Shown: in pieces, positions 1 to 6,090 of the stretch
Position numbering within the stretch: position 1 is the stretch's first letter
How the letters are laid out: each line of letters starts with the position of its first letter
From: Anaerolineae bacterium
GTDB taxonomy: Bacteria > Chloroflexota > Anaerolineae > JAAYZQ01
Length of the DNA stretch: 10,061 nucleotides
Direction: 5' to 3'
Assembly (NCBI GenBank): GCA_016929795.1
Contig: JAFGIA010000426.1
Location: forward strand, 1 to 10,061
Notes under the pieces: model-generated
What the model was told of the DNA's origin: nothing
Database searches by the model: none
What the model saw: only the letters and a program-made list of their open reading frames with translations
Program-made: the position numbers and the translations under genes

Positions 1-157
1 CCCCCGTTTTTCGGCTTTTTGCACCGTTCCAGACGCCAAAAAGGCGCTTTTCCCCCGTTATTCATGTCCCCAGCGTGAGACGCTTTCTGGGGAGTGGATA
101 TCAGGGAGCGGGGAGCGATGGGGGGGGACGGCACCCGATACTGGGCTGGGGACCAAC
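1..157. other. Non-coding left edge with two small hairpins
   Basis: I see no convincing gene here on either strand. Two structures can be read. A 4-bp GC stem (CGCC 34-37 with GGCG 43-46, A5 loop) is followed by TTTT at 48-51 and could be a weak terminator for a plus-strand gene ending left of the window. A second hairpin at 68-92 has an inner stem AGCGT (72-76) with ACGCT (80-84) and an outer CCCC (68-71) with GGGG (89-92), with a four-base bulge; it has no T-run after it. The octamer CCCCCGTT occurs at 1-8 and again at 52-59. None of this proves a function. Confidence 0.4.
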
Positions 158-185
158 TTGACACATGCTTCCATCCGATTATACT
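158..185 (+). promoter_or_regulatory. sigma70-type promoter of the trk operon
   Basis: A perfect -35 box TTGACA at 158-163 is separated by 16 bp from the -10 box TATACT at 180-185 (5 of 6 consensus bases). Transcription would start near 192, giving a leader of about 29 bases that holds an AGGAG ribosome site at 207-211, nine bases before a GTG codon at 221. The promoter therefore decides the start of the first gene: the upstream in-frame TTG at 158 is the -35 box itself and cannot be the translation start. The start point is inferred from the hexamers only. Confidence 0.8.
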
Positions 186-220
186 ATGCCTGTCACTCTC
201 TCGTACAGGAGCAACACGTC

Positions 221-649
221 GTGCGCTATCAGTATGTGGTCGTAGTCGGGGCCGGGCGGCTCGGATCGATCCTGGCGAACCGCATCAGCCGGCTGGGCAG
301 CAGCGTGGTGGTGGTCGACCGTGACGAAGGGGCCTTTCGCAACCTGGACGTCGACTTTTCAGGCTTTAAGGTGACCGGCGATGCGGCCGAGATGGCGGTG
401 CTGCTCCGCGCCGGCGTCGATCGTGCCGACTGTGTGCTGGCCATCACGCCCTTTGACAATGTCAACTTGATGGTGGCGCAGGTGGCGCGCGAGATGTTCC
501 ACGTGGAGCGTGTCATCGCGCGCAACTATGACCCGGCACGCGAGGCGATCTATCACGAGATGGGCGTCGAGACGATCTGCCCGACCCGGTTGGCCGCCGA
601 TGCGTTCCTCGATACCCTCGACAGCAAGGCTGAGGAGAAGAGGACGTGA
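221..649 (+). CDS. trkA: TrkA-like K+ uptake regulator, RCK_N domain only
   Basis: This 142-residue cytoplasmic protein is a single Rossmann-type RCK_N (TrkA-N) domain. TrkA-type subunits bind NAD(H) or adenine nucleotides and gate a TrkH/KtrB channel subunit at the inner face of the membrane. The nucleotide-binding GxGxxG is intact (GAGRLG, residues 10-15) after a run of valines forming beta-1, and an acidic residue closes beta-2 (D33 in VVVVDRD). The TrkA-style VTGDAAEMAVLLRAGV segment follows. No RCK_C domain is present: the protein stops just after the last RCK_N helix. The GTG start at 221 is chosen because AGGAG lies nine bases upstream and a promoter occupies 158-185. Its stop overlaps the next start (GTGA 646-649), so the two RCK proteins are translationally coupled and probably form a mixed ring. 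Family assignment is firm; the ligand is not visible. Confidence 0.88.
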   Translation: MRYQYVVVVGAGRLGSILANRISRLGSSVVVVDRDEGAFRNLDVDFSGFKVTGDAAEMAVLLRAGVDRADCVLAITPFDNVNLMVAQVAREMFHVERVIARNYDPAREAIYHEMGVETICPTRLAADAFLDTLDSKAEEKRT

Positions 650-1320
650 GGCTGATCCTGGCGGGCGGGGGCGAAACGATCGAGACGATCTATTTTCTCG
701 CACGCCTCTTTGCGGCGCGTGGCTACCACGTGACCGTGATCGACCCCAATCCGGAGGAAGCACGCGAGCTGGCACGGCGCGTCGACGCGACGGTGATCCT
801 GGGCGACGCCAGTGACCCGACGGTGCTCGAAGACGCGGGCGCACGCCGGGCGGATGTGCTGCTGGCCCTGGCAGCTTACGATCCAGATAACCTGGTGATG
901 TGCCAGGTAGCACACAGACTGTATGGCGTGCCGCGTACAATGGCGCTGGTCAACGACCCGGACAATGAGGAGGTGTTTCAGAAACTGGGGATCGACCTCG
1001 TCTTTTCAGCGACGCGCGTCATCGGCAGCTTGATCGAAGAACAGACGGTATTTGACGAAATCGTGCATCTCTTTCCGGTGGCTGAGGGCCGGCTGCACGT
1101 CACAGAGCTGGTGCTCGACGAGGAGGCCCCGGCAGCAGGCCATACTCTACGCGACCTGGCGCTGCCCGGCAACAGCCTGGTAGCGGCGGTCATCCGCGGA
1201 ACAGAGATGATGGTGCCCGGTGGCGAGACACGGCTGAAGGTCGGCGACCGGCTACTCCTCGTGATGCTGCCGGCCGTCGAAGAGGCGGCGCTGCGCTTGC
1301 TGACCGGGGACCCATCCTGA
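646..1320 (+). CDS. trkA: TrkA-like K+ uptake regulator, RCK_N plus RCK_C
   Basis: This 224-residue cytoplasmic regulatory subunit has RCK_N at about residues 1-125 and RCK_C at about 140-216. The length matches single-unit RCK proteins such as KtrA and is half of the four-domain E. coli TrkA. Conserved TrkA features are the LGDASDPTVLEDAG segment (52-65) and Asp33 at the end of beta-2 (VIDPN). The glycine motif is degenerate: GGGETI (7-12) lacks the third Gly of GxGxxG, unlike the partner gene just upstream, so nucleotide binding may be weaker or different here. The start is the GTG at 646, which overlaps the previous stop as GTGA, with AGGAG at 633-637 as ribosome site. trkH follows after 13 bases. 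The likely role is the partner RCK subunit that gates TrkH, with RCK_C as the second ligand or dimer site. Confidence 0.9.
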   Translation: MRLILAGGGETIETIYFLARLFAARGYHVTVIDPNPEEARELARRVDATVILGDASDPTVLEDAGARRADVLLALAAYDPDNLVMCQVAHRLYGVPRTMALVNDPDNEEVFQKLGIDLVFSATRVIGSLIEEQTVFDEIVHLFPVAEGRLHVTELVLDEEAPAAGHTLRDLALPGNSLVAAVIRGTEMMVPGGETRLKVGDRLLLVMLPAVEEAALRLLTGDPS

Positions 1321-1333
1321 CGACTGCCCCACC

Positions 1334-2833
1334 ATGACCGCAACCCCGGCCCTGCGCCACGCTGCCTTTCTACGCCAACGCTATCAGGTGATCGTCGGGT
1401 TCATGGGGCTCGTCGTCCTTGTGTCTGGGGTAGTCATTCTCTCTCCACTGCTACTGCTCATCCCCTATCCAGCAGAGGTTGATGCCGCCTGGGGATTCGT
1501 GGCCCCAGGCGGCCTGTTGGCTGCCACGGGATTGGTGCTGTGGCGCGGTCTGGCTGCACGCCGTGCTGTGAGCCTGACGTGGCAGGAAGGGGGTGTTGCC
1601 CTCGTCGCAGCCTGGCTGCTCACCATCGGCGTGGGAAGCATTCCCTTGTGTGTGGTCGGCGGGCTGACGCCCGCGCAGGCGCTGTTCGAGTCGACGAGTG
1701 GGTGGACGGCTGCCAGCCCGACGGTACTGGATGTCAGCCGTGCCGGCCACTTGCTTCTTTTTTACCGGAGCGTGACGCAGTTGGCCGGCGGCACCGGGTT
1801 TGCGATCATTGCGCTGAGCGCGCTGGCCGGGCCAGTGGGGCCAGGGCTGACGGTGGCAGAGGGACGAGAGGACCAGCTTTTGCCCAACGTGCGGCGCTCC
1901 GCCCGGCTGGTAATGACAATGTATTCGGCCTATGCCATAGTCGGGGTGCTTGCCCTGAGGGGCGCGGGGATGAACTGGTTCGATGCCGTGAACCACGCGT
2001 TTACGACGCTGTCGACGGGCGGCATGGGCACACATCCCGAGTCGATCGGCTATTGGCAAAACCCGGCGATCGAGGTGGTCACGATCGTCCTTATGCTCCT
2101 CGGCATGGTCAATTTTCTGACCGCCTACACGCTGCTGCGAGGGCATTTCCAGCCATTCGCACGCAATAGCCAGCTCCGGCTGATGGCCATCCTGCTCGTC
2201 GTCGGCACCGTGATTCTGCTTGCAGGGCTTGCGCCCACCTTCGATTCTCCACCCGCTGCACGTCTGCGCGTGGCGATATTTCACGCGGTGTCAGCCCTAT
2301 CGACGACCGGGGTGTCGACCATCGACATGCGGCATTGGAATGACTTGGGTCGCCTGACCCTCCTGTTGTTGATGGTGATCGGCGGTGGGGCGGGCTCGAC
2401 GGCGGGGGGCATCAAGCTATACCGCATCTATGTCCTCTATAAAGGCATCCTGTGGCAGGTGCGGCGGGCGCTCCTGCCGGTGCGGGCCATCAGCGACCCT
2501 GCCGTATGGGAAGGGGCCGAGCGGCGGTTCGTCGCTACCGATCAGGTGCGCGACGCGGCCCTCTTTGCGTGCCTCTACCTGGCAGCTCTTTTTCTCGGAA
2601 GCGGCGTGCTCGTCGCCCACAACTACCCACTCGAAGACAGCCTGTTCGAGATGGCGAGCGCGTTGAGTGGAGTCGGCCTGACCACCGGCATCACTGCCCC
2701 GGCCATGCCGCCGCTGGTCCTCTGGACCGAGACGGCCAGCATGTTTCTGGGGCGGCTCGAATTCTTTGTCGTCATCGTCGCGGCTGTGCGACTGGTGCAG
2801 GATGTGCCGGCGATGGTGGGGAAGCGGGGCTGA
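1334..2833 (+). CDS. trkH: TrkH/KtrB-family cation uptake channel subunit
   Basis: This 499-residue integral membrane protein carries K+ (or Na+) across the inner membrane. It has an N-terminal hydrophobic pair (about 17-45 and 53-72) and then four M1-P-M2 repeats. Pore-loop motifs are visible at FESTSGWTAASPTVL (118-132), TTLSTGGMGTH (224-234), SALSTTGVSTID (320-331) and SALSGVGLTTGIT (442-454). The gating-loop signature GGGAGSTAGGIK (350-361) and the late GRLEFF (473-478) are also family hallmarks. Filter glycines are present in loops 2 (G229), 3 (G326) and 4 (G448). In loop 1 the TTTGA form expected from E. coli TrkH reads TAASP, so the glycine position is Ser128. The usual WRSxxQWxGGMG motif is also altered to YRSVTQLAGGTG (144-155). 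The ATG at 1334 has no clear ribosome site, which fits coupling to the gene ending 13 bases upstream. Family is certain; ion preference is open. Confidence 0.95.
   Translation: MTATPALRHAAFLRQRYQVIVGFMGLVVLVSGVVILSPLLLLIPYPAEVDAAWGFVAPGGLLAATGLVLWRGLAARRAVSLTWQEGGVALVAAWLLTIGVGSIPLCVVGGLTPAQALFESTSGWTAASPTVLDVSRAGHLLLFYRSVTQLAGGTGFAIIALSALAGPVGPGLTVAEGREDQLLPNVRRSARLVMTMYSAYAIVGVLALRGAGMNWFDAVNHAFTTLSTGGMGTHPESIGYWQNPAIEVVTIVLMLLGMVNFLTAYTLLRGHFQPFARNSQLRLMAILLVVGTVILLAGLAPTFDSPPAARLRVAIFHAVSALSTTGVSTIDMRHWNDLGRLTLLLLMVIGGGAGSTAGGIKLYRIYVLYKGILWQVRRALLPVRAISDPAVWEGAERRFVATDQVRDAALFACLYLAALFLGSGVLVAHNYPLEDSLFEMASALSGVGLTTGITAPAMPPLVLWTETASMFLGRLEFFVVIVAAVRLVQDVPAMVGKRG
2452..2471 (+). repeat. 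20-bp exact direct repeat, copy 1 (inside trkH)
   Basis: GTGGCAGGTGCGGCGGGCGC occurs here inside trkH, encoding part of LWQVRRALL (373-381), and again at 2864-2883 in the spacer after trkH. The match is exact over 20 bases and stops at both ends, 412 bases apart. No other part of trkH is copied. Confidence 0.85.
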
Positions 2834-2910
2834 GGAGATCACTGCCCGCAGGGAGCACGCGGCGTGGCAGGTGCGGCGGGCGCACGATGGGATGAAGGGT
2901 GGGTAAAGCT
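2834..2910 (+). other. Spacer between trkH and the amidohydrolase gene
   Basis: This spacer has no T-run terminator and no convincing promoter, so the amidohydrolase gene may be transcribed with the trk genes. It contains the second copy of the 20-bp repeat (2864-2883) and, near its end, a purine-rich AAGGGTGGG (2895-2903) that can act as ribosome site for the ATG at 2911. Confidence 0.5.
2864..2883 (+). repeat. 20-bp exact direct repeat, copy 2 (intergenic)
   Basis: This is an exact copy of positions 2452-2471 of trkH, placed in the spacer just before the amidohydrolase gene. It could be a short templated duplication; no inverted-repeat or element ends flank it. Confidence 0.85.
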
Positions 2911-4515
2911 ATGACGGCCAATTTGGTGTTGTACAACGGGGACGTGCATACCATGGACACGGCCCAGCCGCGCGCCCGGGCGATCGCGATCGCCGGGCAG
3001 AGGATCTTGGCATTGGGCGACGATGCCCAAATGCGGGCCTTGCTCGGCCCGGGCGGCACGGCGATCGACGTGGGCGGGCGCACCATCGTACCAGGTTTCA
3101 TCGACAGCCATCTTCACTTTATGTCATACGGCTTGAGCCTGATGGAGATCGACCTGATGGCAGTGCCGACCCTGGCGGGAGCGCTGGAGCGGGTGTCGGC
3201 GCGGGCAGCTATGACGCCGGCCAGCGAGTGGCTAAGGGGTCGGGGCTGGGATCATTCGCTGTGGGCGGGAGGAGCCTTCCCCACCCGGCAAGACCTGGAT
3301 CGGGCTGCGCCGGATCACCCGGTGTGGCTGCGGCGCAAGTGCGGCCACGTGGGGTGGGCCAACAGCCAGGCGCTGCACCGGGCAGGCATCTCGGCCGGTA
3401 CACCTGATCCGCCAGGAGGGGCCATCGACCGCGACCCGGCGAGCGGCGAGCCGACGGGCATCTTGAAAGAGACAGCCATGGAGCTGGTGGGCTGCCTCTT
3501 CCAGGATCCGTCGCCTGAAGAGGGCGCCAGGGCGATCCAGGCCGCACTGGCACGGGCACACAGGCACGGGTTGGTGGGCGTGCACACGATGGAGGGCGCG
3601 GCGGCGTTGCGCGCCTTTCAGAAGCTGCGGGCCGACGGTGCGCTAAAGATGCGCGTGCTGATACAGATCCCAGAGGAAAATCTGGACGCCGCGATCCAGG
3701 CCGGGCTGCAAAGTGGGCTCGGCGACCAGCGACTGCGCGTCGGGGGCGTCAAGCTCTTTGCCGACGGGGCGTTGGGGGCGCGCACGGCACACATGCTGGA
3801 GCCTTTCGAGGGAGAGCCAGGCAACGTGGGCATTGCCGTGGCGGACACGGCCCACCTGCGACAGGTGATCGGCAAGGCGAGCCGCGCCGGGATCGCGGCG
3901 TTTGTGCACGCCATCGGCGATCGCGCCAACCGGGAGGTACTGGATGCGATCGAGGCGAGTCGCCGCGCGGGAGAGGGGGCAGGGCTGCGCCACCGGATCG
4001 AGCACGTGCAGATTCTGCATCCGGCAGACATGCCCCGGCTGGCGGGGCTGGGCGTGATTGCCTCGATGCAGCCGATCCACGCCACGCAGGACATGCTGCT
4101 GGCGGATGCGTTGTGGGGCCGGCGCAGCGCGGGTGCCTATGCCTGGCGCAGCCTGCTCGATGCGGGCACGGTGGTGGCTTTTGGCAGCGATGCGCCGGTG
4201 GAGGATCTGAACGTGATGTTGGGTCTTCACGCGGCGGTTACGCGGCGGCGGGCCGACGGCTCACCTGGCCCGGCGGGGTGGTACCCTGAGCAGCGCCTGA
4301 GCGTGGCAGAGGCAGTGCACGCCTATACGGCCGGGGCGGCGTACGCCAGTGGGGAGGAAGGGATCAAGGGCACGCTGGCGCCGGGCAAGCTGGCCGACCT
4401 GGCCGTTCTGTCGCAGGATATTTTCGGGATGGAGCCGATGGAGATCTTGGAGACGGAGGTGGTGGCGACGGTATTTGATGGGGAGATTGTGTACAGGCAA
4501 GAGGGCGCATTTTAG
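2911..4515 (+). CDS. YtcJ-type amidohydrolase (Amidohydro_3 family)
   Basis: This 534-residue cytoplasmic metal-dependent hydrolase belongs to the YtcJ / N-substituted formamide deformylase-like branch of the amidohydrolase superfamily, which cleaves C-N bonds of amides or related compounds. Motifs in order are an N-terminal beta-sandwich half, then GFIDSHLHF with metal ligands H67 and H69, RGRGWDHSLW (110-119), GGVKLFADGALGART (278-292) with a candidate bridging Lys281, VHAIGDRANREVLDA with H333, RIEHVQ with H365, SMQPIHATQD (385-394) and FGSDAPVEDLN with catalytic Asp427. A C-terminal GTLAPGKLADLAVL segment returns to the sandwich. All key residues look intact and the length is normal. The ATG at 2911 is preferred over an in-frame GTG at 2899 because AAGGGTGGG lies at proper distance before it. 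It follows trkH by 77 bases and may be co-transcribed. The substrate cannot be told from sequence. Confidence 0.93.
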   Translation: MTANLVLYNGDVHTMDTAQPRARAIAIAGQRILALGDDAQMRALLGPGGTAIDVGGRTIVPGFIDSHLHFMSYGLSLMEIDLMAVPTLAGALERVSARAAMTPASEWLRGRGWDHSLWAGGAFPTRQDLDRAAPDHPVWLRRKCGHVGWANSQALHRAGISAGTPDPPGGAIDRDPASGEPTGILKETAMELVGCLFQDPSPEEGARAIQAALARAHRHGLVGVHTMEGAAALRAFQKLRADGALKMRVLIQIPEENLDAAIQAGLQSGLGDQRLRVGGVKLFADGALGARTAHMLEPFEGEPGNVGIAVADTAHLRQVIGKASRAGIAAFVHAIGDRANREVLDAIEASRRAGEGAGLRHRIEHVQILHPADMPRLAGLGVIASMQPIHATQDMLLADALWGRRSAGAYAWRSLLDAGTVVAFGSDAPVEDLNVMLGLHAAVTRRRADGSPGPAGWYPEQRLSVAEAVHAYTAGAAYASGEEGIKGTLAPGKLADLAVLSQDIFGMEPMEILETEVVATVFDGEIVYRQEGAF

Positions 4516-4524
4516 GAGATCGAA

Positions 4525-4567
4525 GGGTTACGGCCAAAGCCGTCCCTACGAACGGGGGCGGCTCCCC
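4525..4567. repeat. Paired hairpins in convergent spacer, possible REP-like element
   Basis: Between the convergent amidohydrolase and M20 genes (spacer 4516-4621) the first hairpin pairs ACGGC (4530-4534) with GCCGT (4539-4543) around a CAAA loop, extendable by GGG (4525-4527) with CCC (4544-4546). A second pairs GGGG (4554-4557) with CCCC (4564-4567). Neither is followed by a T-run, so they are poor intrinsic terminators, although they may slow transcription from either side. The layout of two GC hairpins joined by CTACGAAC resembles short dispersed intergenic palindromes; that reading is an unverified inference. Confidence 0.4.
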
Positions 4568-4621
4568 AAGCAAGGTCGGGAAGCGCATTCAGGCGGCCGG
4601 CTGCAAGGCGTGGCTTGTGAT

Positions 4622-5788
4622 CTAGTCGTCCTCTACGAGAAAGCGGGCGGCGAGGGAGGCGTACATGCGGGGCAAGCGCTCAAGCCACTGGAGTGCGACG
4701 TACTCGTTAGGCTGGTGGATGTTGCCCCTGGCCGGCCCCAGGTGGAGGCAGGGGATGCCCCGCTCACCAAAGACGTTGGCATCGGTGATGCCGGCGCTGT
4801 AGACATAGAGCGGCTCGGTGCCCATCATCTCGCGGTAGACGTCGTAAAAGATCTGGATGATCGGCTCGTCGCGGCTCACCAGGAACGGCTCGTAGCGCGG
4901 GGGCTTGAGTGCCACGTCCACCCTGGCCTCGAGGTCCAGTGATCGAACCAATGCCTGCATATCCTCGACCGCGGTGGCGCTGGTCTCACCCGGAACGAGC
5001 AGCCGGTTGATCTCCACGCGGCAGAGGTCGGGCACGACGACGGAATAGACCTGGTAGCCACCCTCGATCTTGAGGGTGCAGGTGTTGCCCCGGCCGAAAT
5101 CGGGGTGCTCGCGCATGGGCAGGCGATCGAGCGCAGCGACGAGGCGCGCGGCCTCTTCGACGGCATTGATGCCCAGATGAGGGCTAAAGCCGTGGGCCGC
5201 GTGCCCGCGCACGGTCAGGTTGTAGAGGACCTTGCCGGTAATGCCGAGGGGGATGGGCTTGCCCTCGTCGCCGGCGTAAGGCTCGGCCAGCACGATGGCG
5301 TCGCAGTCGGCCAGGTCCGTGTCGAGCATGGCCCTGGCGCCCTTGCTGTAGGCCTCTTCGTCGACGACGCCCGAGAAAGAGAGCTCGCCCCGGAAGGTGT
5401 GGCCGGACTCGACGAACGCCTTGAGCATGGCCAGGATGCAGGCGATGCCGGCCTTCATGTCGCAGGCGCCCAGGCCATAGAGGCGGCCTTCCTTCAGCAC
5501 GGGAGTGAAGGGATCGGTGTCCCAGCCCTCGCACACAGGCACGGTGTCAAAGTGCGCGTTAAAGTTCAGGCGCCGGCCTGGCCCGACCCCAGCCAGGCGG
5601 GCATAGACGTTGAACCGATCTGGCTCTACCGGCTGCATTTCGCAGGGCAAGCCGAGGGCTTCTAGCTGTGCGTAGAGGTACTCGGCCAGCCTGCCCTCCT
5701 GGCCCACGACAGAGTTGATGGCGATCATCTCTTCGAGCAGGTGGAGGGTGTAGGCGTCGTCGATCCGAGACATTAGCTCCTGGTGCAT
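4622..5788 (-). CDS. M20 family metallopeptidase (ArgE/DapE type)
   Basis: This 388-residue cytoplasmic enzyme is a di-zinc hydrolase of the M20 family, which removes acyl, carbamoyl or aminoacyl groups from amino-acid derivatives and short peptides. The complete active site is visible: H79 and D81 in NAHFDTVP, D110 in GLGACDMKAG, catalytic E144 and ligand E145 in VVDEEAYSKGA, E169 in LAEPYAG, and H358 in GNIHQPNEYV. The lid/dimerisation domain sits between, with RGHAAHGFSPHLGINAVEEA (194-213) carrying the conserved H199. The start at ATG 5788 is chosen because GGGAG lies eight bases upstream; an in-frame ATG at 5803 has no ribosome site and a GTG at 5839 lies at or before the predicted transcript start. 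It is divergent from the dehydrogenase gene. Closest named relatives are ArgE, DapE and acetyl-lysine deacetylases; the exact substrate is not decided. Confidence 0.95.
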   Translation of the reverse strand: MHQELMSRIDDAYTLHLLEEMIAINSVVGQEGRLAEYLYAQLEALGLPCEMQPVEPDRFNVYARLAGVGPGRRLNFNAHFDTVPVCEGWDTDPFTPVLKEGRLYGLGACDMKAGIACILAMLKAFVESGHTFRGELSFSGVVDEEAYSKGARAMLDTDLADCDAIVLAEPYAGDEGKPIPLGITGKVLYNLTVRGHAAHGFSPHLGINAVEEAARLVAALDRLPMREHPDFGRGNTCTLKIEGGYQVYSVVVPDLCRVEINRLLVPGETSATAVEDMQALVRSLDLEARVDVALKPPRYEPFLVSRDEPIIQIFYDVYREMMGTEPLYVYSAGITDANVFGERGIPCLHLGPARGNIHQPNEYVALQWLERLPRMYASLAARFLVEDD

Positions 5789-5842
5789 GGTTCTATCTCC
5801 CATTGCCACACAAGCAAGGCTGTACGTCGCTGCGCACACGCT

Positions 5843-5871
5843 ATTCTACCCGAGGAGCATGGCCGTGTCAA
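5843..5871 (-). promoter_or_regulatory. sigma70-type promoter of the M20 peptidase gene
   Basis: On the minus strand a perfect TTGACA (5871 down to 5866) is followed after 17 bp by TAGAAT (5848 down to 5843), 5 of 6 consensus bases. Transcription would begin near 5836, leaving a leader of about 48 bases before the ATG at 5788. This excludes the longer GTG start at 5839. Confidence 0.78.
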
Positions 5872-5972
5872 TCCGCAAGTACCCCTCGCGCATGTGGGGG
5901 CTGCTTCGTCGCCAGCGCTCCTCGCCACGATGTGCGGGTTGGCGTGGTAGCCTTCGTCTTGGCGGTCGCGCG
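5872..5972. other. Spacer between divergent promoters
   Basis: The stretch between the two back-to-back promoters has no gene I can support. It holds an imperfect palindromic patch, CGCCAC at 5923-5928 with complementary GGCGTGG at 5941-5947, which could be a regulator site or chance in GC-rich DNA. No recognised operator sequence is present. Confidence 0.35.
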
Positions 5973-6001
5973 TTGCCAGCGCTGCCAAGTCGTTGTATAA
6001 T
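5973..6001 (+). promoter_or_regulatory. sigma70-type promoter of the dehydrogenase gene
   Basis: TTGCCA at 5973-5978 (5 of 6) and a perfect TATAAT at 5996-6001 are 17 bp apart. Transcription would start near 6008, giving a leader of roughly 80 bases before the ATG at 6089. The upstream in-frame TTG at 5993 overlaps the -10 box, so it is not a start codon. Confidence 0.8.
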
Positions 6002-6050
6002 CGGCACGTCTTTGGCCGCACGGCAAGCAGGTTGTGGATAAAACCAAGAG

Positions 6051-6090
6051 TGCGCTTTCCGAGAGCGCAGATTGTGAGAACCCTGACAAT
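6051..6090 (+). promoter_or_regulatory. Leader hairpins near the dehydrogenase start codon
   Basis: In the leader, TGCGCT (6051-6056) pairs with AGCGCA (6064-6069). Directly after it ATTGT (6071-6075) can pair with ACAAT (6086-6090), which covers the weak purine stretch GAGAA (6076-6080) in its loop and the first bases of the ATG at 6089. This could limit translation, but the second stem is only five AT-rich pairs. Confidence 0.35.

Noticed and set aside
68..92. Hairpin at the left edge as a terminator or riboswitch.
   Set aside because: It has no T-run and no recognisable riboswitch core, and it lies upstream of the mapped promoter, so it is not part of the trk leader.
158..220. An N-terminal extension of 21 residues on the first TrkA-like protein.
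   Set aside because: It starts at a TTG that is the -35 box and contains the -10 box; the GTG at 221 has a ribosome site and begins at the first Rossmann strand.
3209..4500. Several open frames of 90-195 codons on the minus strand opposite the amidohydrolase gene.
   Set aside because: They lack ribosome sites and recognisable domains and overlap a gene with an intact active site; they are by-products of GC-rich codon use.
5789..5839. A 17-residue N-terminal extension of the M20 peptidase.
   Set aside because: The GTG at 5839 lies at or before the predicted transcript start near 5836 and the ATG at 5803 has no ribosome site, whereas GGGAG stands eight bases before the ATG at 5788.
5993..6088. 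A 32-residue N-terminal extension of the dehydrogenase.
   Set aside because: It begins inside the -10 box at 5996-6001 and would precede the first Rossmann strand with non-conserved sequence.
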